From the NCBI RefSeq assembly GCF_021354595.1, contig NZ_JADWYJ010000005.1, positions 186,001 to 250,000 on the forward strand: a stretch of 64,000 nt of DNA. The letters are read 5' to 3'. Of the stretch, positions 27,982 through 37,372 are shown piece by piece. Every line of letters starts with the position of its first letter. The first letter of the stretch is position 1. Source of the stretch: Maribellus sp. CM-23. GTDB taxonomy: Bacteria > Bacteroidota > Bacteroidia > Bacteroidales > Prolixibacteraceae. The position numbers and the translations under genes are program-made. Below the pieces are notes generated by a model. That model saw nothing but the letters and a program-made list of their open reading frames with translations. It was not told where the DNA came from and searched no databases.

Positions 27982-28854
27982 TTAGGGCAGAGTAATCGGT
28001 GTTTGTTCCTCGAAAATAGTAAATACTGCCTGGTTGTTACAAAGGTCGCCTGTTTCCGATGACGGACGGTAATTGATCTGACAATTTAAATCGTTGTCAG
28101 GCAGGGTTACCGACAAAATACCTTCCATTATCCACCGGCAGCAAACATTTACATGCAAATCCTGTTTGGTGCTCATTTCATAGAGGTAACCGTGCGAACT
28201 GATACCACTGTGCGAGCCCGAGATCAAATACTCATCGTCGCAAAAATCTTCGGTATCTCCGCTTAAAACCAGGTGCGTGTCGTAGCCGGAAATCCATTCA
28301 CGGGTGGTTTGCTGTTCAAAACGAAATTGTTTCCCTTCGGGCGATGTAATTGCTCCATCTTGCACCTTACAGGAATACTCCGGGTGATTGCTGCTGTTCA
28401 GCCCTTTGTTCTGAATGGTTTGTGTGCCTTCTATTTTGTAGCCGTCCTGGTAATACTCATCAAAAGTAATCTCCCAGCTGGCATTTGGTACGCTGGCAAA
28501 ATTGCTGGCATTGATAATGATACTGCCTTTTCGCATCCTCTGGTCAATTCCCTCAATTTCTTCGCTGCCGTAATTAATGGTAATGGTTTTCGGCCAGGTG
28601 GTCAGATCGGATGGTTCCACCTTCAGACGAGGATAGGTATCGTTTTGTTTGGTGGCACTTTTCAGCGAGTTTTCGACCACATCGCCCCTTTGAAATGCTT
28701 CATCCTGGATACTGGAGAAAAGGTCGTAGGCGGTAACCGATTCGGTCAGCAGCGTCACAGCTTCTTCGTTACTGATGGTTTTCTTCTCGATGTCGTTACA
28801 CGACCATAGCAGCCAGCCCGTGATCAGGGTTGCCAGGAAAATCCGCTTTTGCAT
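27982..28854 (-). CDS. hypothetical lipoprotein
   Basis: A 290-aa predicted lipoprotein (MQKRIFLATLITGWLLWSC, Cys19, then NDIEKKTISNEEA). I do not recognise a domain. The middle part is rich in beta-strand-like segments (KGSIIINASNFASVPNASWEITFDEYYQDGYKIEGTQTI reads as alternating strands), and a few cysteines lie in the C-terminal half (VNVCCRWIM, GDLCNNQ). Small Bacteroidota lipoproteins with such a layout are usually surface or periplasmic proteins of unknown role. It is isolated between the FKBP gene and the first 21-nt array, both neighbours being separated by more than 100 nt. Confidence 0.75.
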   Translation of the reverse strand: MQKRIFLATLITGWLLWSCNDIEKKTISNEEAVTLLTESVTAYDLFSSIQDEAFQRGDVVENSLKSATKQNDTYPRLKVEPSDLTTWPKTITINYGSEEIEGIDQRMRKGSIIINASNFASVPNASWEITFDEYYQDGYKIEGTQTIQNKGLNSSNHPEYSCKVQDGAITSPEGKQFRFEQQTTREWISGYDTHLVLSGDTEDFCDDEYLISGSHSGISSHGYLYEMSTKQDLHVNVCCRWIMEGILSVTLPDNDLNCQINYRPSSETGDLCNNQAVFTIFEEQTPITLP

Positions 28855-29040
28855 AGTTGGTTATCTTTTAGGTTACTTTCTTCCGAGAGGAGAATCGGCT
28901 TTGTTCATCTCCGGGTTTGAACTTTGGGCTTTAATTTAGTATTTTTTTCAGTAAGAGTAGAAACGGAACATGAATAAAAAGGTGGAGAACCCATAACTTC
29001 GGCAAAATGAGTGCTTGTTTCGGTACCGGGAATGGACTAC

Positions 29041-29361
29041 TTCGATGTGTCAGACTAGGATTTCGAAGAAGATAGAATATATTTCGATGTAGATAGAATA
29101 CGTTTCTATGAACATAGAATGTATTTCTATGAACACAAAATGCGTTTCGATGAACATAGAATGTGTTTCGAGGTGGATAGAACACATTTCGATGAAGATA
29201 GAATATATTTCCAGGAACAAGGAAGACTTTTCAATGAGCATAGAATATATTTCGAGGTACACAGAAAGCTTTTCGAAGTGCAGGAAACTTGTTTCTAAGA
29301 AGAAAGAAGGCTTTTCGATCTGTATGGCAGGTGTATCTGTTTCGTGCACTCGTGTTTCGTG
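29041..29361. repeat. degenerate tandem array 1, exact 21-nt period, 16 units
   Basis: A TTTC core recurs with its C at 29043, 29064, 29085, 29106, 29127 and on, every 21 nt without a single insertion or deletion, up to 29358 (two late cores are TATC or TTTC in weaker units; a further core at 29021 is off by 1). The best-conserved units read TTTCGATGAACATAGAAT plus 3 variable bases. Similarity fades at both ends. On the plus strand one frame gives a heptapeptide with an invariant Ser (codons tcg, tct, tcc and tca all used); on the minus strand one frame gives a heptapeptide (I/L)-E-x-x-S-x-(F/Y). No unique spacers are present, so it is not a CRISPR. Confidence 0.9.
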
Positions 29362-29401
29362 CAGCGTTACTTACGGAGACTTGTATTTGGGCTGTATGCA
29401 T

Positions 29402-29433
29402 AAAAAAAGCCGCTCATTACTGAACGGCTTTTT
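29402..29433 (-). terminator. intrinsic terminator of ppiD
   Basis: AAAAAGCCG ... CGGCTTTTT is a 9-bp stem with the inner pairs TCA/TGA; read on the minus strand it ends in a run of T. It lies 19 nt after the ppiD stop. Confidence 0.85.
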
Positions 29434-29451
29434 GTTGTATGCTATCGTTTT

Positions 29452-31578
29452 CTAATAGAATTTCGATCTTTTGTCGACAATCTCAACCGCCTCTTTATGT
29501 GTTTCGAAAGTCTGAGAAGCTGCGCGGTAGCTAATGGTTTGGGCAAGTCTGTTTTGTTCAGCCTCTACATTGGCAACCGGGTTTTCGGTTTCCGAAGTTA
29601 CCATCACTACAAATACTCCGTTATTACCAGAAATAGGTTCTGATAATTTATCAACCGGCATGTTTGTAACGGTTCCGATAACGGCAGGCTCTAAACCAAC
29701 ACCAGGAATCGAGAAAGAGTTAAAGTTAATGTTGGCAGCATTTTTAACCTCTGTATTCATTTCCTGTGCAAGGGCATTCAGATCCGATTTTCCGGCCATA
29801 GCTGTTTTTAACTTTTCAACCAGGTATTCAGCTTTCTTTGCTTTGGTTGCAGCAAGTTCTACACGTGCACGAACCTGGTCGAAAGGAGCCACACCTTCTT
29901 CGGTTACTTTGGTAAGAACCGCAATCACAAAGTTGTCACCCAATTCAAAGATCGGTGATCCCTGCGTTGTTTTCAGAATATCATTTGCTTCTGCTTCGTA
30001 GGCTGCTTTTACCAACATCCTGGCGTTTTCCAGTCCGGCAATCTGGCGATCGTTTTCACCAACATTGGCAACACGTTTGGCCAGTTTCTGTTCAGTTACA
30101 GCAGCATCAAAAGCTTCGCGGCTTGTATTTTCTCCGGCAAACTGGCTGGCAAGAGCATAAGTTTCCTGGTATGTTTTTGTGCTTGGCACCACATTGCGTG
30201 TTAAATAGGCCACCTGAACCTGCGGAGTCAGTTTTCCGCGTTCGGTAGTTTGGATTATGTGAATACCAAACTGGCTTGCCACAATGCTTACTTCGCCTTT
30301 TTTGTTGTTAAAGGCAGCTTCTTCAAAAGGTTTTACCATCATGTTGCGACGGAACCAACCCAAATCGCCACCGTTAACGGCAGAACCCTGGTCGCTTGAA
30401 TTTTCACGGGCCAGTTTGGCAAAGTCAGCACCGCTTTCGATCAGCGTTTTCAAACTGTCGGCCAAAGCCTGAGCGGCCATTGCTTCTACTTGAGAATTTA
30501 CAGGCAACAGAATGTGACGAGCCTCCACCGAGTCGGGCATCATTTCAGATTTGTGCAGTTTGGCCAGCGTGAAAGCATCTCCATCGGCATAAGGGCCAAA
30601 TACACTGCCTACCTCAGCATTCTCGTCGAATACCCAGGCTGCAATGTTTTCTGGAAGATCTTCTTTTTTGCTCCAAACGCTTTGGAAAGGAACATCCGAA
30701 TTGGCATTTACAAACTGAACGTTGTCTTCGGTCTTTTCAAAATCGCTTTTAATATCGTTGATCCATTTTTCAGCATCAGCATAATCCAATGCAGATGGTT
30801 TAACCGCATACGTGATGTATTCAATTCTTCTGCTTGTAGCTTCTTTGTACTCATCCTGATTGGCTGCGTAGTATTCTTTCAGGTCTTGCTCGGTAACGGT
30901 TACCTGGTCGTCGGCAACAGTGCTTTGAGCCACAGAAATGTAGTCGAAGTTAACTGTTTTGGTGGCAGCAGCAGCGCTGGTTTCAGCTTCTTCTTTGGTT
31001 ACATACAAACCTTTTCCTACCATGTTGGCATATTTCGACTGTGCACGTTCTTCCACAATCTGGTTTTCCAGGTTTAACCAATAAGCTTTGTTTTCCTGCG
31101 TAACAGCGCCGGTTTCCATGCCTTTCAGAAAGCGAACCACTGCACCGCGGTCAAACTGTCCGGTTTCTGGGTTGCGGAAAATCTGTTGAACAATGGGGTG
31201 AATGTTTGCCCCAGTTAACATATCAAGCAGTTCTTCGTTGCTTGTTTCAATACCGAGTTTATCGAAAACATCACCCATTACAATTTCACTGATCTGTTGT
31301 TGCCAGGCCTGTTCTCTTACCTGTGCCCACATATTATCATCGAGCTGGGTAGTGTTGTAGTTTTGTTTGAATATTTCACCTAACTCTTCTACTTTCTTCT
31401 GAAAGTCAGGGTACTGAACGGATTCACCGTCAATAACTCCAATCTCTAAACGGTTTCTCTGAAACATCGACGAACCTCCCTGGAGCATATCGCCAAGGAT
31501 AAATGCTGCCAATGAAACACCGATTACAATTGCCACTAACAATCCTGCTTTCGTTCTAATTTTTTGTAACGTTGCCAT
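29452..31578 (-). CDS. ppiD: PpiD-like periplasmic peptidyl-prolyl isomerase/chaperone (SurA_N + PPIC)
   Basis: A 708-aa inner-membrane-anchored folding factor. One helix at ~11-31 (AGLLVAIVIGVSLAAFILGD) is followed by a SurA-like N-terminal chaperone domain (~45-200), a parvulin PPIC domain at ~352-447 (ARHILLPVN, AKLARENSSDQGSAVNGGDLGWF, GIHIIQTTERG) and a C-terminal helical region. It assists folding of outer-membrane proteins leaving the translocon. The symbol is by domain layout. It is the last gene of the nadB-to-ppiD run, 166 nt after corC. Confidence 0.9.
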   Translation of the reverse strand: MATLQKIRTKAGLLVAIVIGVSLAAFILGDMLQGGSSMFQRNRLEIGVIDGESVQYPDFQKKVEELGEIFKQNYNTTQLDDNMWAQVREQAWQQQISEIVMGDVFDKLGIETSNEELLDMLTGANIHPIVQQIFRNPETGQFDRGAVVRFLKGMETGAVTQENKAYWLNLENQIVEERAQSKYANMVGKGLYVTKEEAETSAAAATKTVNFDYISVAQSTVADDQVTVTEQDLKEYYAANQDEYKEATSRRIEYITYAVKPSALDYADAEKWINDIKSDFEKTEDNVQFVNANSDVPFQSVWSKKEDLPENIAAWVFDENAEVGSVFGPYADGDAFTLAKLHKSEMMPDSVEARHILLPVNSQVEAMAAQALADSLKTLIESGADFAKLARENSSDQGSAVNGGDLGWFRRNMMVKPFEEAAFNNKKGEVSIVASQFGIHIIQTTERGKLTPQVQVAYLTRNVVPSTKTYQETYALASQFAGENTSREAFDAAVTEQKLAKRVANVGENDRQIAGLENARMLVKAAYEAEANDILKTTQGSPIFELGDNFVIAVLTKVTEEGVAPFDQVRARVELAATKAKKAEYLVEKLKTAMAGKSDLNALAQEMNTEVKNAANINFNSFSIPGVGLEPAVIGTVTNMPVDKLSEPISGNNGVFVVMVTSETENPVANVEAEQNRLAQTISYRAASQTFETHKEAVEIVDKRSKFY

Positions 31579-31744
31579 TGATTTACAGTTATTTTAATGC
31601 AAAATTTTATTTGATTTTTTTCGAGCTACGAAGATAACAATTTTAACTATTTAACACAGCTATTTGATTTTTTTTTAGGGGGTAAAGAGGTGTGTCGTTA
31701 AGGGTCAGAAAATGAATATTTTATGATCACTCAAGCGACAATAG

Positions 31745-33016
31745 TTAATCGTCTGCAATAGTGAGTTTTACCAGTTCTATTTTGGTGTTGGTGGCTTTTA
31801 ATATTTTGAAATGGAATTTTCCGATGGTAATAAGTGAGTTGATCTTGGGAATGCTTTCGTGGTGGAAAAGCAGAAAGCCGGCCAGGGTTTCGAACTCTTC
31901 GGTCTCGGGCAAATCTAAAAAGTATTTTTCGTTGAGAAGGTCAATTTCTGCCCGTGCTGAAAAAATGTACTCGTTATCGCTTAGCTTTTTTTCAATAATG
32001 TCGCTTGTGTCGTGTTCGTCTTCAATTTCCCCGAATATTTCTTCCAGAATATCTTCGCTGGTCACCATCCCGGATGTTCCGCCAAACTCATCCACCACAA
32101 TGGCAATGCTCCTGTGTTCCTGGATAAAAGTGCTCAACAGTTTATTGGCGGGCATGGTTTCGGGAACGATCAACACTTTTTTGATAAACGGCTCGATCGA
32201 TTTTGGGTTATGAAACAAAACCGATGAATGTACATAGCCAATAATGTTATCGGCGTTTTCCTTGTAGAAAAGTATGCGGGAATAGCCTGTTTCAACAAAT
32301 TTCTGGCGCAATTCGCCAATGGCTGCCCCCATTTCCAACATCTCGATCTCCGTTCGGGGGACCATGATTTCGCGCAGTTTTACCTTCGAGAAGTCAAGTG
32401 CATTTTTAAACAGTTTGATTTCTGTTTCGACTGTTTTTTCGGCTAGTTCTTTTCTTCCGGGGTCGTTATCGTTAACAAACTCATCCAGATCTATCCGGCT
32501 AAATACAGGGTTTTTTTGTCCTTTTGCGATGTCGGTTTTCAAGACACGCTTTAGGAGTGTGTTGGTTATGCCGATGGAGAAACGGGTAATGGGGTAAAAA
32601 AGAACATAAAAGAAAGCAAGCGGAAGGGAGAAGAAATTCAGTAAAGAGTTGGGGAATAAACGGAAAAGGGTTTTGGGCAGAAACTCAGAGAATACCAGAA
32701 TGATAATGGTGGAGGTGATGGTTTGCATAAACAGCACAACCGATGCCGACTGAAAATAGGGTTCAAACACCGGTTGTAGGAGGGCGGCAAAGGCAATACC
32801 GTAAATAACCAGCGCAATGTTGTTGCCCACCAGCATGGTGGCAATGTACTGCCCGCCGTTGGCAGTAACAAATTTTAAAATGCGCGAACTAAAAGGTTCT
32901 GATTTCTTGTCGAGTTCGAGGCGTAGTTTATTGGCAGATACAAAAGCGATTTCCATTCCGGAGAAAAATGCTGAAAGTAGCATTGTCACCAATATGATCA
33001 GCAAATAACTATTCAT
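31745..33016 (-). CDS. CNNM/CorC-HlyC family transporter with CBS domains
   Basis: A 423-aa membrane protein: an N-terminal DUF21/CNNM transmembrane domain (~1-180: MNSYLLIILVTMLLSAFFSGMEIAF ... NNIALVIYG), two CBS domains (~205-330: REIMVPRTEIEMLEM ..., SIAIVVDEFGGTSGMVTSEDILEEIFGEI) and a C-terminal CorC_HlyC domain (~345-423, FETLAGFLL). These proteins are linked to magnesium or cobalt efflux; older annotations call them hemolysins. The start lies 9 nt after the lptC stop on the same strand. Confidence 0.9.
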   Translation of the reverse strand: MNSYLLIILVTMLLSAFFSGMEIAFVSANKLRLELDKKSEPFSSRILKFVTANGGQYIATMLVGNNIALVIYGIAFAALLQPVFEPYFQSASVVLFMQTITSTIIILVFSEFLPKTLFRLFPNSLLNFFSLPLAFFYVLFYPITRFSIGITNTLLKRVLKTDIAKGQKNPVFSRIDLDEFVNDNDPGRKELAEKTVETEIKLFKNALDFSKVKLREIMVPRTEIEMLEMGAAIGELRQKFVETGYSRILFYKENADNIIGYVHSSVLFHNPKSIEPFIKKVLIVPETMPANKLLSTFIQEHRSIAIVVDEFGGTSGMVTSEDILEEIFGEIEDEHDTSDIIEKKLSDNEYIFSARAEIDLLNEKYFLDLPETEEFETLAGFLLFHHESIPKINSLITIGKFHFKILKATNTKIELVKLTIADD

Positions 33017-33025
33017 TTTAAACGT

Positions 33026-33715
33026 TTACTTAAATTGCAATACCCTGTTCGAATCTTGTTTGGGTATTTCTACTTCCTTCGTTTTTGATGTATCGTTTAC
33101 TACCGGAGCTGTCGCTGGTGTACCGGTGTTGTTCACCGAAACGTAAATTTCTCCCTTGGGATTCAAAATCTTTGTGTTTTTCATCTCCTGGTCCGAAATC
33201 AGTCCATCGCCGGTCAATATTCTGTCTTCACTGATAATCCGTACAAATTCTTCGGTATGTATTTTCCCTGCTTTTTTGTCCCAGATCAGGTGCTCGGTTT
33301 TAAGCGTATCTCCCTTGGCATTGGTAACAACTACATTGTTTTTTGCCTCCCAGCTCTGATCTTTCAGGAATTCTTTGGCGTAGTTGGCCGTAATGCTGGA
33401 GGTAATTTTCTTATTGGTATCGTAGTTAATTATATTGACGCCTTCCGGGAACTCAGTGTAGGTCTTTCCCTCATTCTCGAAACGAAGTAATTTAGGGGCT
33501 CTTACTAGAGATTTTATCCGTCCGGAGTCCGTAACCAGTGTTTCAAAATTTGAAGCTTCCAGTATGGGCAGGTTCGTCGATTCAATCGTTTTGATTTTGG
33601 CTATTTCGTTGTCCTCACAGGCATAGAAAAGTATTGCAGCCCCCACCAGGAGAACTGCAATACAATATCTTTTTATGAGTAGATACAAATTAGAATCTAA
33701 CTCTTGTGTTTTCAT
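33026..33715 (-). CDS. lptC: LPS export ABC transporter periplasmic component LptC
   Basis: A ~229-aa lipoprotein-like LptC of the Bacteroidota type: basic N-terminus, hydrophobic segment CIAVLLVGAAILFYAC (possible lipobox Cys33), then a beta-jellyroll of the LptC/DUF1239 kind (TKYTEFP-like strands, NVVVTNAKGDTLKTEHLIWDKKAGKIHTEEFVRI, ISDQEMKNTKILNPKGEIYV). LptC passes LPS from LptBFG to LptA. The frame is open upstream, but the ATG at 33715 fits best; it lies inside the last codons of the TPR gene (26-nt overlap). Confidence 0.87.
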   Translation of the reverse strand: MKTQELDSNLYLLIKRYCIAVLLVGAAILFYACEDNEIAKIKTIESTNLPILEASNFETLVTDSGRIKSLVRAPKLLRFENEGKTYTEFPEGVNIINYDTNKKITSSITANYAKEFLKDQSWEAKNNVVVTNAKGDTLKTEHLIWDKKAGKIHTEEFVRIISEDRILTGDGLISDQEMKNTKILNPKGEIYVSVNNTGTPATAPVVNDTSKTKEVEIPKQDSNRVLQFK

Positions 33716-35342
33716 TAATCCATCCTCCAACTTTGTAGGTTGCCCCAGCCTGAAGACCTTCCATAAAGGCTTCTTCTTTATTTGGGAAGTACTTTTTGTA
33801 CTCAGCAATTTTTTGTGCAGCGTCAATCGAGCAATCTTCGCTACGACGTGCTTTTTCGTAGTAATCGCAAGCTACCCAGAATATGGCCGCTTTTTCAACG
33901 CTTTTGCCTTCGAAAGAACGGCTTGATGCAACGTAGATATTTCCAATCAACATATTAGCTTCACAGTTGTCGGATTGTATTTCCAATACTTTACGTGCAT
34001 ACGAACGGGCTTCTGAATAAGCACTTTCAGAATACAACACCTGGCCGTATTGCAGGTAGTATGATGCGAGCAGTTCCTTGTCGGTTTCCTGTTCCATTGC
34101 CATTTTGTAGTATTCTTTTGCTTTGGCAATATCACCCTTCTTGATCAGACGACGTGCCATATTGAATGCTGCTTCTGCTGATGGATCCAGTTCGTAAAGT
34201 CTTTCTGTTGCCTGTGCAAAAAGTTCTGATTCAGTACAGTTGGCTTTACCCAAACGGCGTAACATAGTTTTGATATAATCAATGTCATCTTTGTTGGCGT
34301 CAAAGTCAGCTAAATATATTTTTTCAAGAACTTCACAGTCAGCAGCACCAGATTTTCCAAAAATCTCTTCTGAAAACGGAAGAACAGTTTCCTTAACCAG
34401 TTTTACGTTTTGCTCATCTTTGTTGGCGGCAACAATCTCGTTGGCAACTTTAGTGGTTGTTTCATAGTTTAAAACTACCTGCTCTTTTGGAAGCTCGCCA
34501 AGTTTGAACAGTGCTACAGTGGTTTGCATAAACAATACCAAAACAGTTGGCTCTGTTTCTGCACCCTGTAATTTGATTGACTCACTCAGCCACTCATATC
34601 CCGACTTGTAAACCTGGATCAGTTCATCTCCTTCGGGAGCCTCGCCTTTATCGGTGCTCAGTTTGTACCGGTAGGTAAGCCAGGCTGCACCTTTACGTCC
34701 AAGAACATATCCTCTGTCACCAAAATACTTGATCCTTTTGTCGTATATTTTCATATACTCGTTGATCAGTTTAAGCCTGTCTTCTTTTGTGGTCGCTTTT
34801 TCAATAAAATCTTCCCACATTTTAGCTCCCTGGATATAGATATTTTCGGTTGACTTTGGATACTGGTTGTAAAGCACCTGCCAGTGTGGTTTGGCCGATT
34901 TATAATCTTTCTGCTTGTAAAACTCAAGGTACAATGAATACTCTGTTCTGAAGGTTTCATCACCGGCTTTAATCAAATCATCGGCAGTACCGAGGTTTAC
35001 TTCACCTCCTGCGCCATTGTCGTCACCAGCTTCACCTGATGGTAATTCTCCGGTAAATGCAAAATCAAAAACATCGCCTGATTTTCCTTCGATATCAAGG
35101 GTTTTTTTATCGTCGATAAAGGTGAATCGGATCCATTTGGTTTTAGCATCGGCTTCCACTTCGTATTTTCCATCAAAGCTGGTCATCATCATCCCACCTC
35201 TTTGGGCTTCAACGGTAATTCCGGCGGCCGGTTTTCCATCCATATAAACCGTACCTTTCAAAACTCTTTGTGCTTGCGCAACGGTGATGCCGGTTATCAC
35301 CATTAAAGCGTAAAAGAGTGTTATGCGTAACAAAGCTTTCAT
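33690..35342 (-). CDS. secreted TPR protein with carboxypeptidase-regulatory-like N-domain
   Basis: A 550-aa exported protein: signal peptide MKALLRITLFYALMVITGITVAQAQ, a carboxypeptidase-regulatory-like beta-sandwich (~28-95, VLKGTVYMDGKPAAGITVEAQ), then mostly helical TPR-like repeats (~130-520; clear units at AFNMARRLIKKGDIAKAKEYYKMA and YYLQYGQVLYSESAYSEARSYARKVLEIQSD). It probably acts in the periplasm as a scaffold. Its conserved position between an OMP gene and lptC suggests an envelope-biogenesis role, but no function is known to me. Confidence 0.85.
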   Translation of the reverse strand: MKALLRITLFYALMVITGITVAQAQRVLKGTVYMDGKPAAGITVEAQRGGMMMTSFDGKYEVEADAKTKWIRFTFIDDKKTLDIEGKSGDVFDFAFTGELPSGEAGDDNGAGGEVNLGTADDLIKAGDETFRTEYSLYLEFYKQKDYKSAKPHWQVLYNQYPKSTENIYIQGAKMWEDFIEKATTKEDRLKLINEYMKIYDKRIKYFGDRGYVLGRKGAAWLTYRYKLSTDKGEAPEGDELIQVYKSGYEWLSESIKLQGAETEPTVLVLFMQTTVALFKLGELPKEQVVLNYETTTKVANEIVAANKDEQNVKLVKETVLPFSEEIFGKSGAADCEVLEKIYLADFDANKDDIDYIKTMLRRLGKANCTESELFAQATERLYELDPSAEAAFNMARRLIKKGDIAKAKEYYKMAMEQETDKELLASYYLQYGQVLYSESAYSEARSYARKVLEIQSDNCEANMLIGNIYVASSRSFEGKSVEKAAIFWVACDYYEKARRSEDCSIDAAQKIAEYKKYFPNKEEAFMEGLQAGATYKVGGWINENTRVRF

Positions 35343-35373
35343 AATAGTTTTTTATTTTTTCAGTTTAATTTCT

Positions 35374-36654
35374 CTAATCAATTTTTCGCGACATAAACCA
35401 CAAGTCGTGCAAATTGGCACTTAAGTTGAATTTCGCATAATTTTCGCGCACTAAATTATATTTCGTCGTACCTCTCTTTCCAAACTCTGCCGATATATTA
35501 ATGGTAGAGTTAGAACGGTATATCGGTAAGCCTAGCCCAAAACTTATGCCAAAGTCATTAATCTGATGGTTGTTGAGCGAATGGTATGTTTGTTCGTATT
35601 TGATACCTGCCCTGTAAGCAACCCTTTTCCATGCATTACGGATGGAAAACTTATCGGGTATCCACTCTGCTCCGAGTGCAAATTTATTTAAATCTGAAAG
35701 AAAAGCGCTTTTTTCACCCATAATAGTTGCATCAGCCCAGCCCTGGCGATAGTAGTCGGCATTAATCTCGTAAACATTCTTTTTAGAGAAGGAAACACCA
35801 AGTCCGATGGTGGTTGGAAATACAATCTTTCCTTTTTCTTCTTCTTTACTAAAGAGCGTGTCCTGATCTCCTTGTTGTGCGTAAACAATATTCTTTAATA
35901 CTATATCGGATTCAAACGTAGTATAGGTTGGCTTGCTTTCAAATACGCCGGCAAGTACCAGTTGTTTGTCTTCTTTCATTGGGAGAATAAATTGCGCTCC
36001 GAATTCAAGTCCAAAGTCAGCAACCCGCAGCTGCGAGTAACGTTGCAAAAGGTACAGATCGGAGTACGCAAACGTGAGTTCCGAATTCCGGCTCACTTTA
36101 CCAAAGCGGTAGTTCAGGTTCATTCCCACCGACAGGTTTTTGAACGGCTGAATGGCCAGCCCCCAGTATGCATCAGAAATGGTTCCTGTTCCATAATAAA
36201 TGGTACGGGCTGCACCGGTGTTTTCAATATCTTCGTTGACCTCGATCTGGTATCCTACGTTTGAATAGGGGGTTATACCAAGACTGGTGGCCATCCAACG
36301 GTTGATACGAAAGCTCATCGAGAAATAATTGAAATTGATGTCGCTTGTATTCATTTTACTGATTTCGCTTGTATAACGCGAAAAATCTCCCTTCAAGCCA
36401 AACTCAAAAAGAAAGTTCAACGAGTCGGTTGCCGTGTAGGAAGCCGGGTTGGCATTATTTACCTGAAGTGCATACCTGCTGGCAAGTGCTGCGCCTCCCA
36501 TTGCTGATGTTCTCCCAAAACTGTATGATTGCAGGTCTCCCAGCCCATACCTCGAATATGGTGACGAGGTATTGTTGTTAAACTGTGCAAATAACATAGC
36601 CGGGACCATTATCAGTCCGGCAATCAATATAAGTACTCTGCTATTACTCGCCAT
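35374..36654 (-). CDS. outer-membrane beta-barrel protein (FadL/OmpP1-like)
   Basis: A 426-aa exported protein (signal peptide to ~23, LIAGLIMVPAMLFAQ). The mature N-terminus NNTSSPYSRYGLGDL and SFGRTSAMGGAALASRYALQVNNANPASY is the familiar start of Bacteroidota OmpP1/FadL-like barrels, and the rest alternates polar and aromatic residues as expected of barrel strands. The substrate is unknown. The 5' end overlaps the coaX 3' end by 11 nt, and the TPR gene follows 31 nt later. Confidence 0.85.
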   Translation of the reverse strand: MASNSRVLILIAGLIMVPAMLFAQFNNNTSSPYSRYGLGDLQSYSFGRTSAMGGAALASRYALQVNNANPASYTATDSLNFLFEFGLKGDFSRYTSEISKMNTSDINFNYFSMSFRINRWMATSLGITPYSNVGYQIEVNEDIENTGAARTIYYGTGTISDAYWGLAIQPFKNLSVGMNLNYRFGKVSRNSELTFAYSDLYLLQRYSQLRVADFGLEFGAQFILPMKEDKQLVLAGVFESKPTYTTFESDIVLKNIVYAQQGDQDTLFSKEEEKGKIVFPTTIGLGVSFSKKNVYEINADYYRQGWADATIMGEKSAFLSDLNKFALGAEWIPDKFSIRNAWKRVAYRAGIKYEQTYHSLNNHQINDFGISFGLGLPIYRSNSTINISAEFGKRGTTKYNLVRENYAKFNLSANLHDLWFMSRKID

Positions 36655-37372
36655 TATGTTCTAAAATGCGGTTTAAACCCAAGCTGGTTAAATTAAAGTG
36701 TACAAAGAAAGAATTTTTTAATTTGTTATCAAAAAATTCAGCATCGCCGCCTGTGATAATAACCTTTAAATTTTTATAAAATTCTTTAAACAATGTAATT
36801 GTTGTATCTACTTCATATACAGTTCCGTTCTGAACTCCTGCCCTGATTGCCTCAATTGTGCTTGTTCCATACAGCTTATTCTGTTCTGCTTTACCGGCAT
36901 AGGGTAATTTCCCTGTAAACTGATGTAGCGCTTTAAAACGCATTTCAATTCCGGGCGAAATGTTTCCTCCAAGGTATTTTCCTTCTGCTGTCAGCAAGTC
37001 GTAGGTGATGGCTGTTCCGGCATCGATAACAAGCACATTGTTATTCGGGTAAAGATCAAATGCGCCAACAACGGCGGCAATCCTGTCTTTGCCAAGTGTT
37101 TCTTTTGTCTGGTAACAATTTTCAATCGGAAGCGGAGTATTTGCATCCAGTTCGATAAATGTCTCGAAACGGGTTTGCAGTGCGTGTTTAAGTTCCGGAG
37201 AATAATCCTTCACAGTAGAAAGCATTACCTTCGTAAGACTGGGATGTTCTTGTTGCAAAACATCGATGTGTGAGGGCAAAAACTCATCAACCGGGACAGT
37301 GATTAATACTTCTCCCCGGTTAAAAACGGCAAACTTGGTGCGTGTATTTCCGATGTCTATTACCAGGTTCAT
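36644..37372 (-). CDS. coaX: type III pantothenate kinase
   Basis: A 242-aa cytoplasmic kinase that phosphorylates pantothenate, the first CoA step; it complements the panC-panD operon elsewhere in the window. The ASKHA-fold motifs are NLVIDIGNTRTKFAVF (phosphate 1), GKDRIAAVVGA, VLVIDAGTAITYDLL (phosphate 2), GGNISPGIEMRFKALHQFTGKLP and VIITGGDAEFF. Its start abuts the nadC stop with no gap, and its end overlaps the OMP gene by 11 nt. Confidence 0.95.
   Translation of the reverse strand: MNLVIDIGNTRTKFAVFNRGEVLITVPVDEFLPSHIDVLQQEHPSLTKVMLSTVKDYSPELKHALQTRFETFIELDANTPLPIENCYQTKETLGKDRIAAVVGAFDLYPNNNVLVIDAGTAITYDLLTAEGKYLGGNISPGIEMRFKALHQFTGKLPYAGKAEQNKLYGTSTIEAIRAGVQNGTVYEVDTTITLFKEFYKNLKVIITGGDAEFFDNKLKNSFFVHFNLTSLGLNRILEHNGE

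Larger units (their letters stand above)
28855..29451. other. 597-nt gene-free stretch containing tandem array 1 and a terminator
   Basis: Between the lipoprotein start and the ppiD stop there is no gene that I accept. The stretch holds the 21-nt-phased array (29041-29361) and the ppiD terminator. Open frames exist through the array on both strands, but they are by-products of a 21-nt (7-codon) period without stops. Confidence 0.7.

Noticed and set aside
29050..29455. Open frames through array 1 on both strands (99 aa minus, 115 aa plus)
   Set aside because: A 21-nt tandem array without stops yields open heptad frames on any strand. Plus and minus frames both look repetitive, the plus frame runs into the ppiD terminator, and array 2 of the same type has stops everywhere.
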